From the NCBI RefSeq assembly GCF_030410515.1, contig NZ_JAUHHD010000001.1, positions 62,001 through 126,000 on the forward strand: 64,000 bases of DNA, given 5' to 3'. Source of the DNA: Arthrobacter sp. YD4 (lineage in GTDB: Bacteria; Actinomycetota; Actinomycetes; Actinomycetales; Micrococcaceae). The notes under the pieces were generated by a model. It searched no databases and was not told the DNA's origin. It saw only the letters and a list, made by a program, of their open reading frames with translations. Positions 28,401-36,422 of this stretch are shown piece after piece (within the stretch, counting starts at the first letter, position 1; every line of letters begins with the position of its first letter). Made by a program: the position numbers and the translations under genes.

Positions 28401-28916
28401 GCGGAAGTGCTCGTAGTCGCCGTCGTAGGCTTCGACCACCTCGCTGGCGAGCTGAAAGGACTGCGCAGCGCCCAGCAGCACGACGTCGCGTTCGACGCCG
28501 AGCCGGAGGCCGTAGTCGGAGACGATCCCGCTGGCGTAGGAGTGGTAGGTGGAGACTTTCGGCTCCAGCGCCTCGGTGCTGAGCAGCCCGGCGGGGAACA
28601 CCGAGTGGTCCCGGTCCTCGGCGGCGATCTGGGCCAGGGCGGTGAGCTTCGCCCGGATCCGGGTGGCCAGCTCGCCGGCAGCCTTGCGGGTGAAGGTCAC
28701 GCCGAGGACTTCTTCCGGGCTGACCCAGCCGTTGGCGACCAGCCAGACCACCCGGTCCGCCATGGTGGCGGTCTTCCCGGAACCGGCGCCGGCGATGACC
28801 AGCCGGGGTGCCAGCGGCGAGGAGATGATCAGGGACTGCTCCGCCGTGGGGCGGTTCTTTTCCCCGAGCATGGCCGAGAGCTCCTCGGGACTGAACCGTG
28901 GATCCGGGAGGCTCAT
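25437..28916 (-). CDS. adnB: AdnB, lead motor-nuclease subunit of the AdnAB double-strand-break resection complex
   Basis: A 1159-residue UvrD-type helicase fused to a RecB-type nuclease. N-terminal motor: Walker A AGAGSGKT at residues 42-49, intact Walker B VVLLDEFQDTSHAQ, GDPNQSIYGFRGASAG and LLTVHASKGLEWDVVFVPG. The C-terminal nuclease shows VVRGRIDAVFRD, WDLVDWKTGR and AVQLAVYRLAW, with the Asp/Lys and Gln/Tyr motif residues. With AdnA it processes DNA ends. Its ATG overlaps the adnA stop by 4 bp. The motor motifs look fully active here, unlike in AdnA. Confidence 0.94.
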   Translation of the reverse strand: MSLPDPRFSPEELSAMLGEKNRPTAEQSLIISSPLAPRLVIAGAGSGKTATMADRVVWLVANGWVSPEEVLGVTFTRKAAGELATRIRAKLTALAQIAAEDRDHSVFPAGLLSTEALEPKVSTYHSYASGIVSDYGLRLGVERDVVLLGAAQSFQLASEVVEAYDGDYEHFRAAKSTLVKAVIQLAGECAEHLQEPAGVRAWLLDRVQEFESLPYLATARKNPTQAAADLSALFRTRASVADMVGRYAEAKRARGALDFGDLVALAARVASEIPLAAQTERQRYKVVLLDEFQDTSHAQLVLFSRLFGGGHAVTAVGDPNQSIYGFRGASAGQLFHFVREFPVLVDEAGSGAGGDAGDGGTDRRFAVAPTSYLTTAWRNGRTILDAANVISAPLSRAAGEAGPAGARDTAPAVEVPPLQPSPAAVEGRVVMGRFGTDEEEAAAIAGDVLTYRRTDFSGSAGTGDFEPPAMAVLCRRRAQMECIRKEFELRGIPYEIVGLGGLLDTPEIVDLVATLRVLADPGRSDSLMRLLAGARWRIGPADLMAFRDWSSFLARRRGAPGAGADEDLDDADTAVIETDLTDGASLVEALDWLPRPGWTSAHGRQLGTEALGRLQRLSAELRQLRSFMGDDLTTLLGEVERSMLLDIEVAARPGISIHQARRNLDAFQDAAAGFLHTSQRVDVLAFLAWLEAAAAEENGLDAAAPEANHEAVQLLTVHASKGLEWDVVFVPGLNAGAFPSSRDSRWSSGSAALPWPLRGDRADLPQWDLEHPDQKGWLDAEKDFKADVQAHGEAEERRLAYVAYTRAKHVLWVSSAAWVGSRAGIADMSPFLAELEALVGRGSAAVHPLSVSEDALPEESPLTSELELAGWPYDPLEGPVNPRTGARLRLRPGRRAAMDSAAALVLDHLQRPGDGHLPAPAPPGQPLRGPAGGWAQEAATLLDRRNRRTTVHEVHLPGHISASTLVDLDEDPGAVVARLRRPVPREPGMSARKGTAFHSWVEEYFGTAGTLDLGEAPGSDGHIDEAYGLEAMVDTFRRSEWADRAPAHVEVPVETRIGDVVVRGRIDAVFRDADGGWDLVDWKTGRRPSARQLTTKAVQLAVYRLAWSRLKGVPLEDVRAAFYYVADDAVVRPHDLGSAADLERIVAGALGRPVGVPGR

Positions 28917-31900
28917 TCGGTGACCTGCTTTCCTCGGGCGCAGAGCGGGCAGACCTCGGGCAGGCGGCACCCGTGGCCGCCGTGGCCGCCCTTGGCCGGG
29001 TCGTGACGGGCCTCGAACGTGCTGCCGGACATGACCCGGGCGGAGTCGTTCACCATGTCCAGGGCCCAGTTGGCGTCCGGGTCCAGCGGCGGCTGGTGCT
29101 GCACGCCAGGGCTCTTGGTGGTGGTCCCCAGCTGGGCGAGGACGGCGCCGCCGGGCCGGGGCGGCGGCCCGTCGTCGGGGCCGGCGAAACCGCCGGCGAG
29201 GACGGCCGCCTGATAGGCGCCGAGCTGCGGGTGGCGTTCCAGCTCGGCCTTGCCGGGCTGGCGTTTGCCGGTCTTCAGGTCCACGATCACCAGGCGGCCA
29301 TCGCCGTCAATCTCCAGCCGGTCCACCTGGCCGCGGAGCACCGCCGCGCGCGCGGGCCAGCCGTCGCCGTCGTCTGCCGCTCCGGCGGGGACGACGTCGG
29401 CCAACTTGACCTCGAAATCCTGCTCGACCCCGAGCAGGCTGCGGCCCTCACTGCGCATCACCAGGACGTACTGGGCGAGCTTGCGCACCATGCCCTCGGC
29501 CCGCTGGAAGTCCAGCTTGCCCTCCCAGTTGTCCTTCATGCCCAGGGTGGGCCAGCGCTTGACCAGCTCGGCCACGTATTCGCCGCCGGAGGCCTCGGGA
29601 AGGTCCTGGGCGATGGCGTGGACGAGGGTGCCGAGGCTGCGGGCGAAATCGGTGGCGGCCTCCCCGCCGGCGGCCTGGACGAACCAGTCCAGCGGCGACT
29701 TCTGCACCGTCTCGACCTTGGAGGGCGAGACGAAGACCGTGCCGCCGGGCGGCACCACCGGCTCCGCCGAGGACAACGGAGCCAGGCCCCACCACTGGTC
29801 CGGATGGGCGCCGGGCACGGGCGGTTCGGCGGCGGCGAGCGCGCCGAGGACTGCTGCGGCCTCCTCGCCCTCGGCGCTCCCGGCCTGGGCGTGCTGGCGC
29901 AGTTCCGCGACCAGGGCCCGCAGCGTCAGCGGCCGTTCCACCGGCGTGTAGCCCCGCCGGTCCTGGCCCGGGGACAGCGGCGCTGCGTAGTCAAGGAAGG
30001 AGGAGGGCTGTTCGTCCTCGGAGGAGACGGCGGTGCAGATCAGCACCTCGCGGGCGCGGGAGACGGCGGTGGAAAACATGCGCAGTTCGTCGTAGCGGAT
30101 GTCCCGGAGCCGGCTGAGCGGATCGAGGCGGAGGGCGTAGTCCACCCCGTGCTCCACCGCATCAGCGAACAGGGTGCTGCCCAGCAGCTCGCCGCGCAGC
30201 CGGGTATTGGGCCAGACGCCTTCCTGCAGTCCGGACACGATGACGACGGGCCATTCCCGCCCGGCGGCGCTGGCCGGGGTCATCAGCTCCACCGCGTCCT
30301 CCAGCTGGGCGCGGGCGGCCAGCGTGTCCATCGGCAGTTCCTGGCTGAGCAGGTACTCGAGGAACTGTTCCGGCCCGGACCCGGGCAACTGGTCCACGTA
30401 GCGTTCGGCGGTGTGGAAGAGGGCCATCATGGCGTCCAGGTCCCGGTCCGCCCTTGCGCCGGCGGCACCGCCGGCGAGGGCGGCCTCGGTCCAGCGCTTC
30501 GCCAGGCCGGTGGCGTTCCACAGCGCCCACAGCACGGTCTCGGCGTTGGCGCCGGGCGCGGCGGCGGCCTCGCGTCCGGCGTGGACCATCCGGGCGATCC
30601 GCCGCGCCGAGCGTCCCTCCAGGCCGGTCGCGGCAAGCGCGCCGGGTTCCAGCAGCGCCTCGACCAGCAGGGCATCGCTGGCGCGCCCGCCGCCGCCGAG
30701 CAGTTCGTCCTGCCGCAGCGTCTGGCGCAGCCGCCGCAGCTCGATGGAGCTGGCCCCGCCGATGCGGGAGGTCAGCAGCGACACGGCGGCTTCGGCGGTG
30801 AGGGCCTCCGGGTCCAGGGCGACGGCGTAGGCGTCCAGCAGCGGCCGCACCGCAACCTCGTCCCGGACGGCGGCCTCGGCCACGGGAATCCGCACGGGAA
30901 TGCCCTGCCCGGCCAGGTGCCGTTGCAGCTGGCTAAGCTGGCCGCCGTTGCGGACGATGACGGCGATGTCGCCCAGGGCGCGGCCCTCGTTCAGCTGAGC
31001 CTCGAGGATCCGCTGGGAGACATAACGCAGTTCGTGGACCGGTGAGGGCAGCAGGTGCCCCTCTACGGTGCCGGACACTGGCAGGTTTGGCGCGGCTGGG
31101 TTTGGGGCGGCGGGTTCCGGTGCCGCCGGTGCCGGGTAGTCCAGCCGCCGCGCGGTGGCGCCGCCGGAGCGGAGCGAGATCCGTTCGGCGACGGCCTGCC
31201 AGGCCTGCCCGACGGCGGGGGCCTGACGGTGCGCCGTCCAGAGCGGCCGTTCCAGCACGGCGCCGCCGGGGGCGAGCAGCCGGGGCAGCTCCGCCACCAG
31301 GTCAGGCCGCGCACCGCGGAAGCCCTGCACGACGGTGTCCGGGCAGTAGGTCACCAGGGCGTCCTTGCCGGAGGCGATGTCGGCCAGCAGCTCGAAGACT
31401 GCCGGGTTCGCCTCCTGGATGTCGTCCACGAGGATCAATTGCAGCCGGTCCCGTTCGGCGGACAGGAAGTCCGGCGCGTCCTGGAAGATCTGGCGGGCGG
31501 CGGTGATGATGCCGGCGGGGTCAAAGGATTCCGGCATCCGCAGGTCCAGCACGTCGCGGTACTCGGCGTAGAGCGCCGCGGCGGCCTCCCAGTCTGGCCT
31601 GCCGCAACGGCGGCCCAGGGCGGCGAGGTCCTCGGCGGTGCGCCCGGATTCGATGATCCGGTCGAAGAGCTGCCGCACCTCCTGCCGGAAGCCGCGGGTG
31701 GGCAGGGCGGCGCCGAGGTCCTCCGGCCAGGGCAGCTCGAAGCCCGGACGCGAGTGGCCCTCGAGGAGCTCCTTAATGATCAGGTCCTGTTCGGGGCCGG
31801 AGAGCAGCTTCGGCGCCCGCGGCAGGGGCAGCACCCCCTCGGCTTTGGCCCGCCGGATCAGGTCGAAGGCGTAGGACGCCCAGGTGCGTGCCGGCGTCGT

Positions 31901-32284
31901 ACTCAGGCTGCGGTCCAGCCGCGCGGTGAAGCGGTCCCGTAGCGCGTCGGCGGCGAGCCGCCCCGGGGCCAGGATGAGCATCCGTTCGGGGTCCAGGCCG
32001 TCCCGCCGGGCACGGTGCACCGCGGCCTCGACCAGGACCGTGGACTTCCCCGTGCCGGGCGCGCCGGGCACCAGGACCGGCCCGCTCCCGCGCGCGGGTT
32101 CGACGGCGGCGCGCTGGTCCGCGGAAAGCTCCGGGGCCTGCGCGTGCCGGGTCCGAGGCGGCAGCAGCGTCAGCCCGGGCACGGGGGTGCCGGGGACAGC
32201 TGTTTCTTGCACGGCCTGGTTGGGCACGGTGGTGCGTGAATCGGTAAGGCTGATGCCGGCGGGGCGGTGGCTGGGGCTACTCAC
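28913..32284 (-). CDS. adnA: AdnA, motor-nuclease subunit of AdnAB with divergent motor
   Basis: A 1123-residue partner of AdnB. Walker A is GAPGTGKS at 74-81, but Walker B reads LILVDDIQEANP (residues 283-294), not the canonical DEXQD, so the motor is probably weak, as known for mycobacterial AdnA. The C-terminal RecB-type nuclease keeps its catalytic core (VIVDLKTGKRQP, then HPQLGAYQAAV). It ends in a cysteine cluster C-x6-C-x2-C (GCRLPEVCPLC), which resembles three ligands of the AddB-type iron-sulfur staple. The expected fourth Cys upstream (KSPLDWF region) is absent. GTG 32284 overlaps the stop of the alkyltransferase-like gene by 4 bp. Confidence 0.93.
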   Translation of the reverse strand: MSSPSHRPAGISLTDSRTTVPNQAVQETAVPGTPVPGLTLLPPRTRHAQAPELSADQRAAVEPARGSGPVLVPGAPGTGKSTVLVEAAVHRARRDGLDPERMLILAPGRLAADALRDRFTARLDRSLSTTPARTWASYAFDLIRRAKAEGVLPLPRAPKLLSGPEQDLIIKELLEGHSRPGFELPWPEDLGAALPTRGFRQEVRQLFDRIIESGRTAEDLAALGRRCGRPDWEAAAALYAEYRDVLDLRMPESFDPAGIITAARQIFQDAPDFLSAERDRLQLILVDDIQEANPAVFELLADIASGKDALVTYCPDTVVQGFRGARPDLVAELPRLLAPGGAVLERPLWTAHRQAPAVGQAWQAVAERISLRSGGATARRLDYPAPAAPEPAAPNPAAPNLPVSGTVEGHLLPSPVHELRYVSQRILEAQLNEGRALGDIAVIVRNGGQLSQLQRHLAGQGIPVRIPVAEAAVRDEVAVRPLLDAYAVALDPEALTAEAAVSLLTSRIGGASSIELRRLRQTLRQDELLGGGGRASDALLVEALLEPGALAATGLEGRSARRIARMVHAGREAAAAPGANAETVLWALWNATGLAKRWTEAALAGGAAGARADRDLDAMMALFHTAERYVDQLPGSGPEQFLEYLLSQELPMDTLAARAQLEDAVELMTPASAAGREWPVVIVSGLQEGVWPNTRLRGELLGSTLFADAVEHGVDYALRLDPLSRLRDIRYDELRMFSTAVSRAREVLICTAVSSEDEQPSSFLDYAAPLSPGQDRRGYTPVERPLTLRALVAELRQHAQAGSAEGEEAAAVLGALAAAEPPVPGAHPDQWWGLAPLSSAEPVVPPGGTVFVSPSKVETVQKSPLDWFVQAAGGEAATDFARSLGTLVHAIAQDLPEASGGEYVAELVKRWPTLGMKDNWEGKLDFQRAEGMVRKLAQYVLVMRSEGRSLLGVEQDFEVKLADVVPAGAADDGDGWPARAAVLRGQVDRLEIDGDGRLVIVDLKTGKRQPGKAELERHPQLGAYQAAVLAGGFAGPDDGPPPRPGGAVLAQLGTTTKSPGVQHQPPLDPDANWALDMVNDSARVMSGSTFEARHDPAKGGHGGHGCRLPEVCPLCARGKQVTE

Positions 32285-32697
32285 ACAAACATTTCATCAT
32301 CGGGCACCGACACTTTCCGGCTGGCGGGCTCCAGCCGCTCCGCTACGGCGTCGATCACGGCAAATTCCTCGTCGGTCGGCGCCCAGCGGGCAGCCGCAAG
32401 GTCCACCCGCCACCGGCCCTCGCCGCTGCGCTGGAAGTCCAGGAAATCACCGCGCAGGGGTGTCCCCTCGGCCAGGTAGTGGGCGAGCGCGTCACGCTCG
32501 TGGCCGGGTGGCGCCTCGCCACTGGCCCGGATGATGCGCCACCAAGGGATCGAGCTGCCGTGGTGGCTGAGCACCGCGCCGACCTGCCGGGGGCCGCCGG
32601 AACCCAGCAACTCCGACACGTCGCCATAGGCGAGGGCGGTCCCGGCAGGCACCATCGCACCGAGCTCCAGCACCGCCTCCACGTACTCCATCCGCAT
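32281..32697 (-). CDS. Alkyltransferase-like protein (ATL, MGMT fold, non-catalytic)
   Basis: A 138-residue protein with the MGMT DNA-binding fold (ALAYGDVSELLGSGGPRQVGAVLS). The active-site PCHR of O6-alkylguanine transferases is replaced by PWWR (SSIPWWRIIRASG), the hallmark of ATL proteins. ATLs bind O6-alkylguanine without repairing it and pass the lesion to nucleotide excision repair. It is the first gene of an operon with adnA and adnB, linking alkyl-lesion sensing to break processing. The start ATG 32697 has no ribosome site but has TACCCT 7 nt before it, so the mRNA is probably leaderless. Confidence 0.9.
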   Translation of the reverse strand: MRMEYVEAVLELGAMVPAGTALAYGDVSELLGSGGPRQVGAVLSHHGSSIPWWRIIRASGEAPPGHERDALAHYLAEGTPLRGDFLDFQRSGEGRWRVDLAAARWAPTDEEFAVIDAVAERLEPASRKVSVPDDEMFV

Positions 32698-32704
32698 GCC
32701 ATCA

Positions 32705-32710
32705 AGGGTA
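32705..32710 (-). promoter_or_regulatory. -10 box for a leaderless ATL-adnA-adnB transcript
   Basis: On the minus strand TACCCT ends 7 nt before ATG 32697. It is arranged back to back with the exonuclease promoter box at 32771-32776, so 60 nt hold two divergent promoters. Confidence 0.45.
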
Positions 32711-32770
32711 CCGTCGCCGCCTCCGCGCCCCGGCCGCAGGTCGCTGCCCAGGACTGTCCGTGGCAGCAGG

Positions 32771-32776
32771 TAGCGT
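32771..32776 (+). promoter_or_regulatory. -10 box for a leaderless exonuclease transcript
   Basis: TAGCGT ends 6 nt before ATG 32783. Hexamer and spacing are identical to those before phrB (11887-11892). No ribosome site is present. Confidence 0.5.
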
Positions 32777-32782
32777 AATTGC

Positions 32783-33493
32783 ATGAGCACTTGGCACACC
32801 CTCCCCCGCGCAGCATTCGACCTCGAAACCACCGGCCGGAATTCCCGCGCGGCGCGGATCGTGACGGCGTCGGTGACCCTGGTGGACGGGGACGGCGCCG
32901 TCATTAGGGAGCACGAGTGGCTCGCCGATCCCGGCGTCGAGATCCCCACCGAGGCCAGCGACATCCACGGCGTCACCACGGAGCGGGCCCGCAGCGAGGG
33001 CCGCCCGGCCGCTGAGGTGGTCCGGGAACTCGCCGGGGTGCTGCAGGAACTGTTCGACGCCGGGGTTCCCGTCATCGCCTTCAACGCCAGCTACGACTTC
33101 ACGGTCCTCGCGGCGGAATCCGCGCGCTACGGGGTGCCCCAGCTGCACCGTTACCCGGTCCTGGACCCGTACATCATGAACAAGCAGGTGGACCGCTACC
33201 GCAAGGGCAAGCGCACGCTGACGGCCCTCTGCGAGGAATACGGCGTGGACCTGGACAACGCCCACACCTCTGCCGCCGACGCGCTCGCCACCCTGCGGGT
33301 CCTGGACGCGATGGCCGGAAAGTTCCCTAAGCTTCGGATGCCGGCGGCCCACCTGCACCAGCTGCAGGTGGAATGGGCCACCGCCCAGGCAGCGGACTTC
33401 CAGAGCTACCTTCGGAAAACCAAGCCGGCCGCGGTGATCGAGGGTGACTGGCCCGTCCTGCCGCCCGAGGACGCAAGCCGCGGCAGTTTCTAG
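32783..33493 (+). CDS. DEDDh 3'-5' exonuclease, DNA polymerase III epsilon type
   Basis: A 236-residue exonuclease. The DEDDh residues are visible: FDLETTG (ExoI), IAFNASYDF (ExoII) and HTSAADALATL (ExoIII, with the His). It is longer than the bare epsilon domain, with about 50 extra C-terminal residues. It could proofread or trim 3' ends in repair; it is divergent from the ATL-adnAB operon, which suits a repair role. It probably uses a leaderless mRNA. Confidence 0.9.
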   Translation: MSTWHTLPRAAFDLETTGRNSRAARIVTASVTLVDGDGAVIREHEWLADPGVEIPTEASDIHGVTTERARSEGRPAAEVVRELAGVLQELFDAGVPVIAFNASYDFTVLAAESARYGVPQLHRYPVLDPYIMNKQVDRYRKGKRTLTALCEEYGVDLDNAHTSAADALATLRVLDAMAGKFPKLRMPAAHLHQLQVEWATAQAADFQSYLRKTKPAAVIEGDWPVLPPEDASRGSF

Positions 33494-33874
33494 CCGCAAC
33501 CCCGTCGCCCGGGCTGCGGCGTCATAAATCGACACGTCCGCCCCGGATATCGGCCGGAACCCTGCTTTTCGGCGTCCCATCGGCAGAATGAGACGGACCA
33601 CACACAGCTTCCACACAGCCGGGACGCCCCGCCACGCCGGACGGGATTCTGTGCATTGGACGGTGGCCGCCGCTCTCAAGCCGCACAGGCCACATGACAC
33701 TCGCGTTATTCGCTCACCCCCACTCCAGGACGCCCGGAAATTCGATTTGATCCGGCCCAATGCCCCGGTGACACAATTATCTTTTGCGGTGCCGCCCTGG
33801 TGCGGCATGCCCTCCGGCGGCCGGACCTGCTGTCCCGCCGCCGCCCCAGGACTTCAGACGAAAGTGATTGCGTG
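33494..33874. other. 380-nt intergenic region before the ABC transporter genes
   Basis: No convincing gene is seen. It has less GC than its neighbours. An AT-rich patch at 33771-33785 (ACAATTATCTTTT) is the best candidate for a -10 region of the transporter operon, but no matching -35 is visible. A weak 6-bp stem (33493-33498 with 33515-33520) may end the exonuclease transcript. Confidence 0.4.
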
Positions 33875-34825
33875 ATGAAAAGCAAAGCCTTGAAGTGGCT
33901 CACCGCCCTTCCGGTGGCCGTGGCCCTGTCGGTCTCCCTCGCCGCGTGCGGCGGCGGGTCCGCCCAGAGCTCGGGCTCCCCGACTGACGCCCTCCAGGGC
34001 AGCGACCAGACCTCCCTGGACAAGTACACCACCAAGGATGTCCCGGCCCTGGACAAGATCGACAAGTCCAAGCTCGGCCTGATCAGCGAGGGCACCCTGC
34101 GCGTGGGCACCCTCTCCGACGCCCCGCCGAACATCTTCATCGATCCGTCCGGCAAATTCACCGGCTACGACAACGAGCTGCTGCGGGCCATGGCCGACAA
34201 GCTGGGGCTCAAGATCGAGTTCGCCTCCACAAAGTTCCAGGCGCTTCTCAGCCAGGTGAAGAACAAGCAGTTCGACGTCGGCTCGTCCTCGATTTCCACC
34301 ACGGACGCGCGCCGCGAAACGGTTGCGTTCACTAACGGTTATGACTTCGGCTACATGGCTCTTGTGACTAAAGAGGACGCCAAGGTCCAGAAATTCGCCG
34401 ACCTGAAGGGCAGTCTTCGCATCGGCGTCGTCAGCGGCAGTGTGCAGGAGGACTACGTCAAGAACACCCTCAAGCTTGAGCCTGTTTCCTTCCCCGACTA
34501 CAACACCGTGTTCGCCAGCCTCAAGAGTGGGCAGGTTGACGCCTGGGTGGCTCCGTCCCAGCAGGCCACCGGCCAGGTCAAGCCCGGCGACGGTACCAAG
34601 ATTGCCGAGAAGAAGCTCAACACGCAGAACTTCACCGCCTACGCCGTAGCCAAGGACAACCCTGCCCTGCTCGACGCGCTTAACTCTGCCCTCGACGCCG
34701 TGGTTGCCGACGGAACCTGGTCCAAGCTGACCGCCCAGTGGTACACGGACCGTCCGACGTCCGCCGAGCAGACCCCCGAGGGGTGGAAGCCGGGCAGCAA
34801 GGCCGTCAAGGTCCCCGCGAAATAG
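33875..34825 (+). CDS. Polar amino-acid ABC transporter, substrate-binding lipoprotein
   Basis: A 316-residue family 3 solute-binding protein. The signal peptide ends in the lipobox SLAAC (Cys near residue 25), so the mature protein is lipid-anchored. The family signature lies in FTGYDNELLRAMADKLGLKIEF and the following FDVGSSSISTTDARRETVAFTNGY. The substrate is probably glutamine, glutamate or another polar amino acid; the sequence alone cannot decide. The permease follows after 32 nt and the ATPase after that. ATG 33875 is preceded by a GTG in frame and by a weak GAAAG site. Confidence 0.92.
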   Translation: MKSKALKWLTALPVAVALSVSLAACGGGSAQSSGSPTDALQGSDQTSLDKYTTKDVPALDKIDKSKLGLISEGTLRVGTLSDAPPNIFIDPSGKFTGYDNELLRAMADKLGLKIEFASTKFQALLSQVKNKQFDVGSSSISTTDARRETVAFTNGYDFGYMALVTKEDAKVQKFADLKGSLRIGVVSGSVQEDYVKNTLKLEPVSFPDYNTVFASLKSGQVDAWVAPSQQATGQVKPGDGTKIAEKKLNTQNFTAYAVAKDNPALLDALNSALDAVVADGTWSKLTAQWYTDRPTSAEQTPEGWKPGSKAVKVPAK

Positions 34826-34857
34826 TCACCGGCTACCAGGAGAGATAGCGACGCCAT

Positions 34858-35622
34858 ATGGATTACCTGACACGACTCGGAGAGACCTTCTTTGACTGGG
34901 GGAAGATCGCTGAGGTCTTGCCAAGCATGTTCACCGTTGGCCTGCCCAACACCTTGGTCCTTGCGATCACCTCTGGCCTGATCGGTGCGTTCCTCGGTCT
35001 GATTCTGGCTCTCATGGGAATATCCCGTAATCCCGTGGCACGGTGGGCGGCCCGGGTGTACACGGACGTTTTTCGTGGACTCCCGGCCGTCCTCACCATC
35101 CTGGTCATCGGACTTGGATTCGGACCGATTTTCCGCGAGATATCGGGTAGCAACAGCCCCTACCCCATGGGCGTTGCGGCGCTGTCGCTCATGGCCGCCG
35201 CGTACACGGGCGAAATCTTCCGCTCCGGCATTCAGAGCGTAGACAAGGGTCAGCTTGAGGCGTCACGGGCCTTGGGGTTCGGTTATGGCCCGTCCATGCG
35301 CCTGGTGTTGGTGCCGCAAGGTATCCGCCGGGTGCTTCCTGCCCTGATGAACCAGTTCATCGCTCTGATCAAAGATTCCTCGTTGGTATTCACCCTGGGC
35401 TTGCTGGCAACGGAACGCGAATTGTTCCAGATCGGCCAGGACGCCGCCGCACGCAGCGGGAATCTGTCCCCGTACGTGGCAGCGGCTATTTTCTACCTCG
35501 CCATGACCATTCCACTCACTCACCTGGTGAACTTTATTGATTCCCGGCTGCGCTCCGGCCGGCCGGAAAAGAAGCAACCGGACGAGGCTGCCGCCGTCGT
35601 CGGAAAGGGAGCCCAGGCATGA
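34858..35622 (+). CDS. Polar amino-acid ABC transporter, permease
   Basis: A 254-residue HisM/GlnP-type permease with about five membrane helices. The family start is seen in [25 protein letters not shown], and the EAA loop that contacts the ATPase is [45 protein letters not shown] lies before ATG 34858. Codon use here is less GC-biased at third positions (many CTT, GTT, TTG, ATT) than in the genes around it, which might mean transfer or weaker codon selection. Its last 4 bp overlap the ATPase gene. Confidence 0.93.
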   Translation: MDYLTRLGETFFDWGKIAEVLPSMFTVGLPNTLVLAITSGLIGAFLGLILALMGISRNPVARWAARVYTDVFRGLPAVLTILVIGLGFGPIFREISGSNSPYPMGVAALSLMAAAYTGEIFRSGIQSVDKGQLEASRALGFGYGPSMRLVLVPQGIRRVLPALMNQFIALIKDSSLVFTLGLLATERELFQIGQDAAARSGNLSPYVAAAIFYLAMTIPLTHLVNFIDSRLRSGRPEKKQPDEAAAVVGKGAQA

Positions 35623-36356
35623 GCGAATTCGCGTCCGGATCACTGACGGCTAAGAACATCCACCTGTCCTTTGGGTCGAACCACGTCCTGCGCGGCATCG
35701 ACCTGCACGTCGAGAAGGGCACCACGGCCTCCGTGATCGGCCCTTCCGGCTCCGGCAAGTCGACGCTGTTGCGGGTGATGAACCGGCTGATCGAACCGGA
35801 CCAGGGCGACATTCTGCTCGACGGCCGGTCCGTGCTCAAGGACAACCCGGATGAGCTGCGCCGCCGCATCGGCATGGTCTTCCAGCAGTTCAACCTCTTC
35901 CCGCACAAGACCGTGGAGGAGAACGTCTCCCTGGCCCTGCGCAAGCTCCGCGGCATGTCCAAGGAGCAGGCCCGCGAGGAGGCCCTGGCACAGCTGGACC
36001 TGGTGGGCCTGAAACACAAGGCCGATTCCCGGCCCGCGAACCTCTCCGGCGGCCAGCAGCAGCGCGTGGCGATCGCCCGGGCGCTGGCCATGAAGCCCGA
36101 GGTGATGTTCTTCGACGAGGCCACCTCGGCGCTGGACCCGGAGCTGGTCAAGGGCGTCCTGGCACTCATGGCCGACCTGGCCAAGGGCGGCATGACGATG
36201 GTGGTGGTGACCCACGAGATGGGCTTCTCCCGCAATGTCTCGGACACCGTGACGTTCATGGACGCCGGCAAGGTGGTGGAGTCCGGCGCCCCGGAGCAGC
36301 TCTTCACCGACCCGCGGACCGAACGGCTCCGCGGCTTCCTGGCGGACGTCCTCTAG
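35619..36356 (+). CDS. Polar amino-acid ABC transporter, ATP-binding protein (GlnQ type)
   Basis: A 245-residue ABC ATPase of the GlnQ/HisP group. Walker [11 protein letters not shown]-loop [13 protein letters not shown], signature [15 protein letters not shown], Walker [14 protein letters not shown] and the switch His in VTHEMGF are all intact. It powers the permease encoded by the overlapping gene. Codon use is strongly GC-rich again, unlike the permease. A 50-bp palindromic terminator follows 10 nt after the stop. Confidence 0.95.
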   Translation: MSEFASGSLTAKNIHLSFGSNHVLRGIDLHVEKGTTASVIGPSGSGKSTLLRVMNRLIEPDQGDILLDGRSVLKDNPDELRRRIGMVFQQFNLFPHKTVEENVSLALRKLRGMSKEQAREEALAQLDLVGLKHKADSRPANLSGGQQQRVAIARALAMKPEVMFFDEATSALDPELVKGVLALMADLAKGGMTMVVVTHEMGFSRNVSDTVTFMDAGKVVESGAPEQLFTDPRTERLRGFLADVL

Positions 36357-36366
36357 GCAGCACCTC

Positions 36367-36416
36367 CTTAAACGACTGAAGGCACCCGCCGCGGCGGGTG
36401 CCTTCAGTCGTTTAAG
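36367..36416. terminator. Perfect 50-bp palindrome, bidirectional terminator
   Basis: Both 25-nt arms pair without a mismatch around the centre at 36391/36392; the outer part is TTAAACGACTGAAGG and the core is CCCGCCG/CGGCGGG. The A/T-rich ends give T runs in either direction. It separates the ABC transporter (plus) from hemL (minus). Confidence 0.92.
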
Positions 36417-36422
36417 CGCCGG

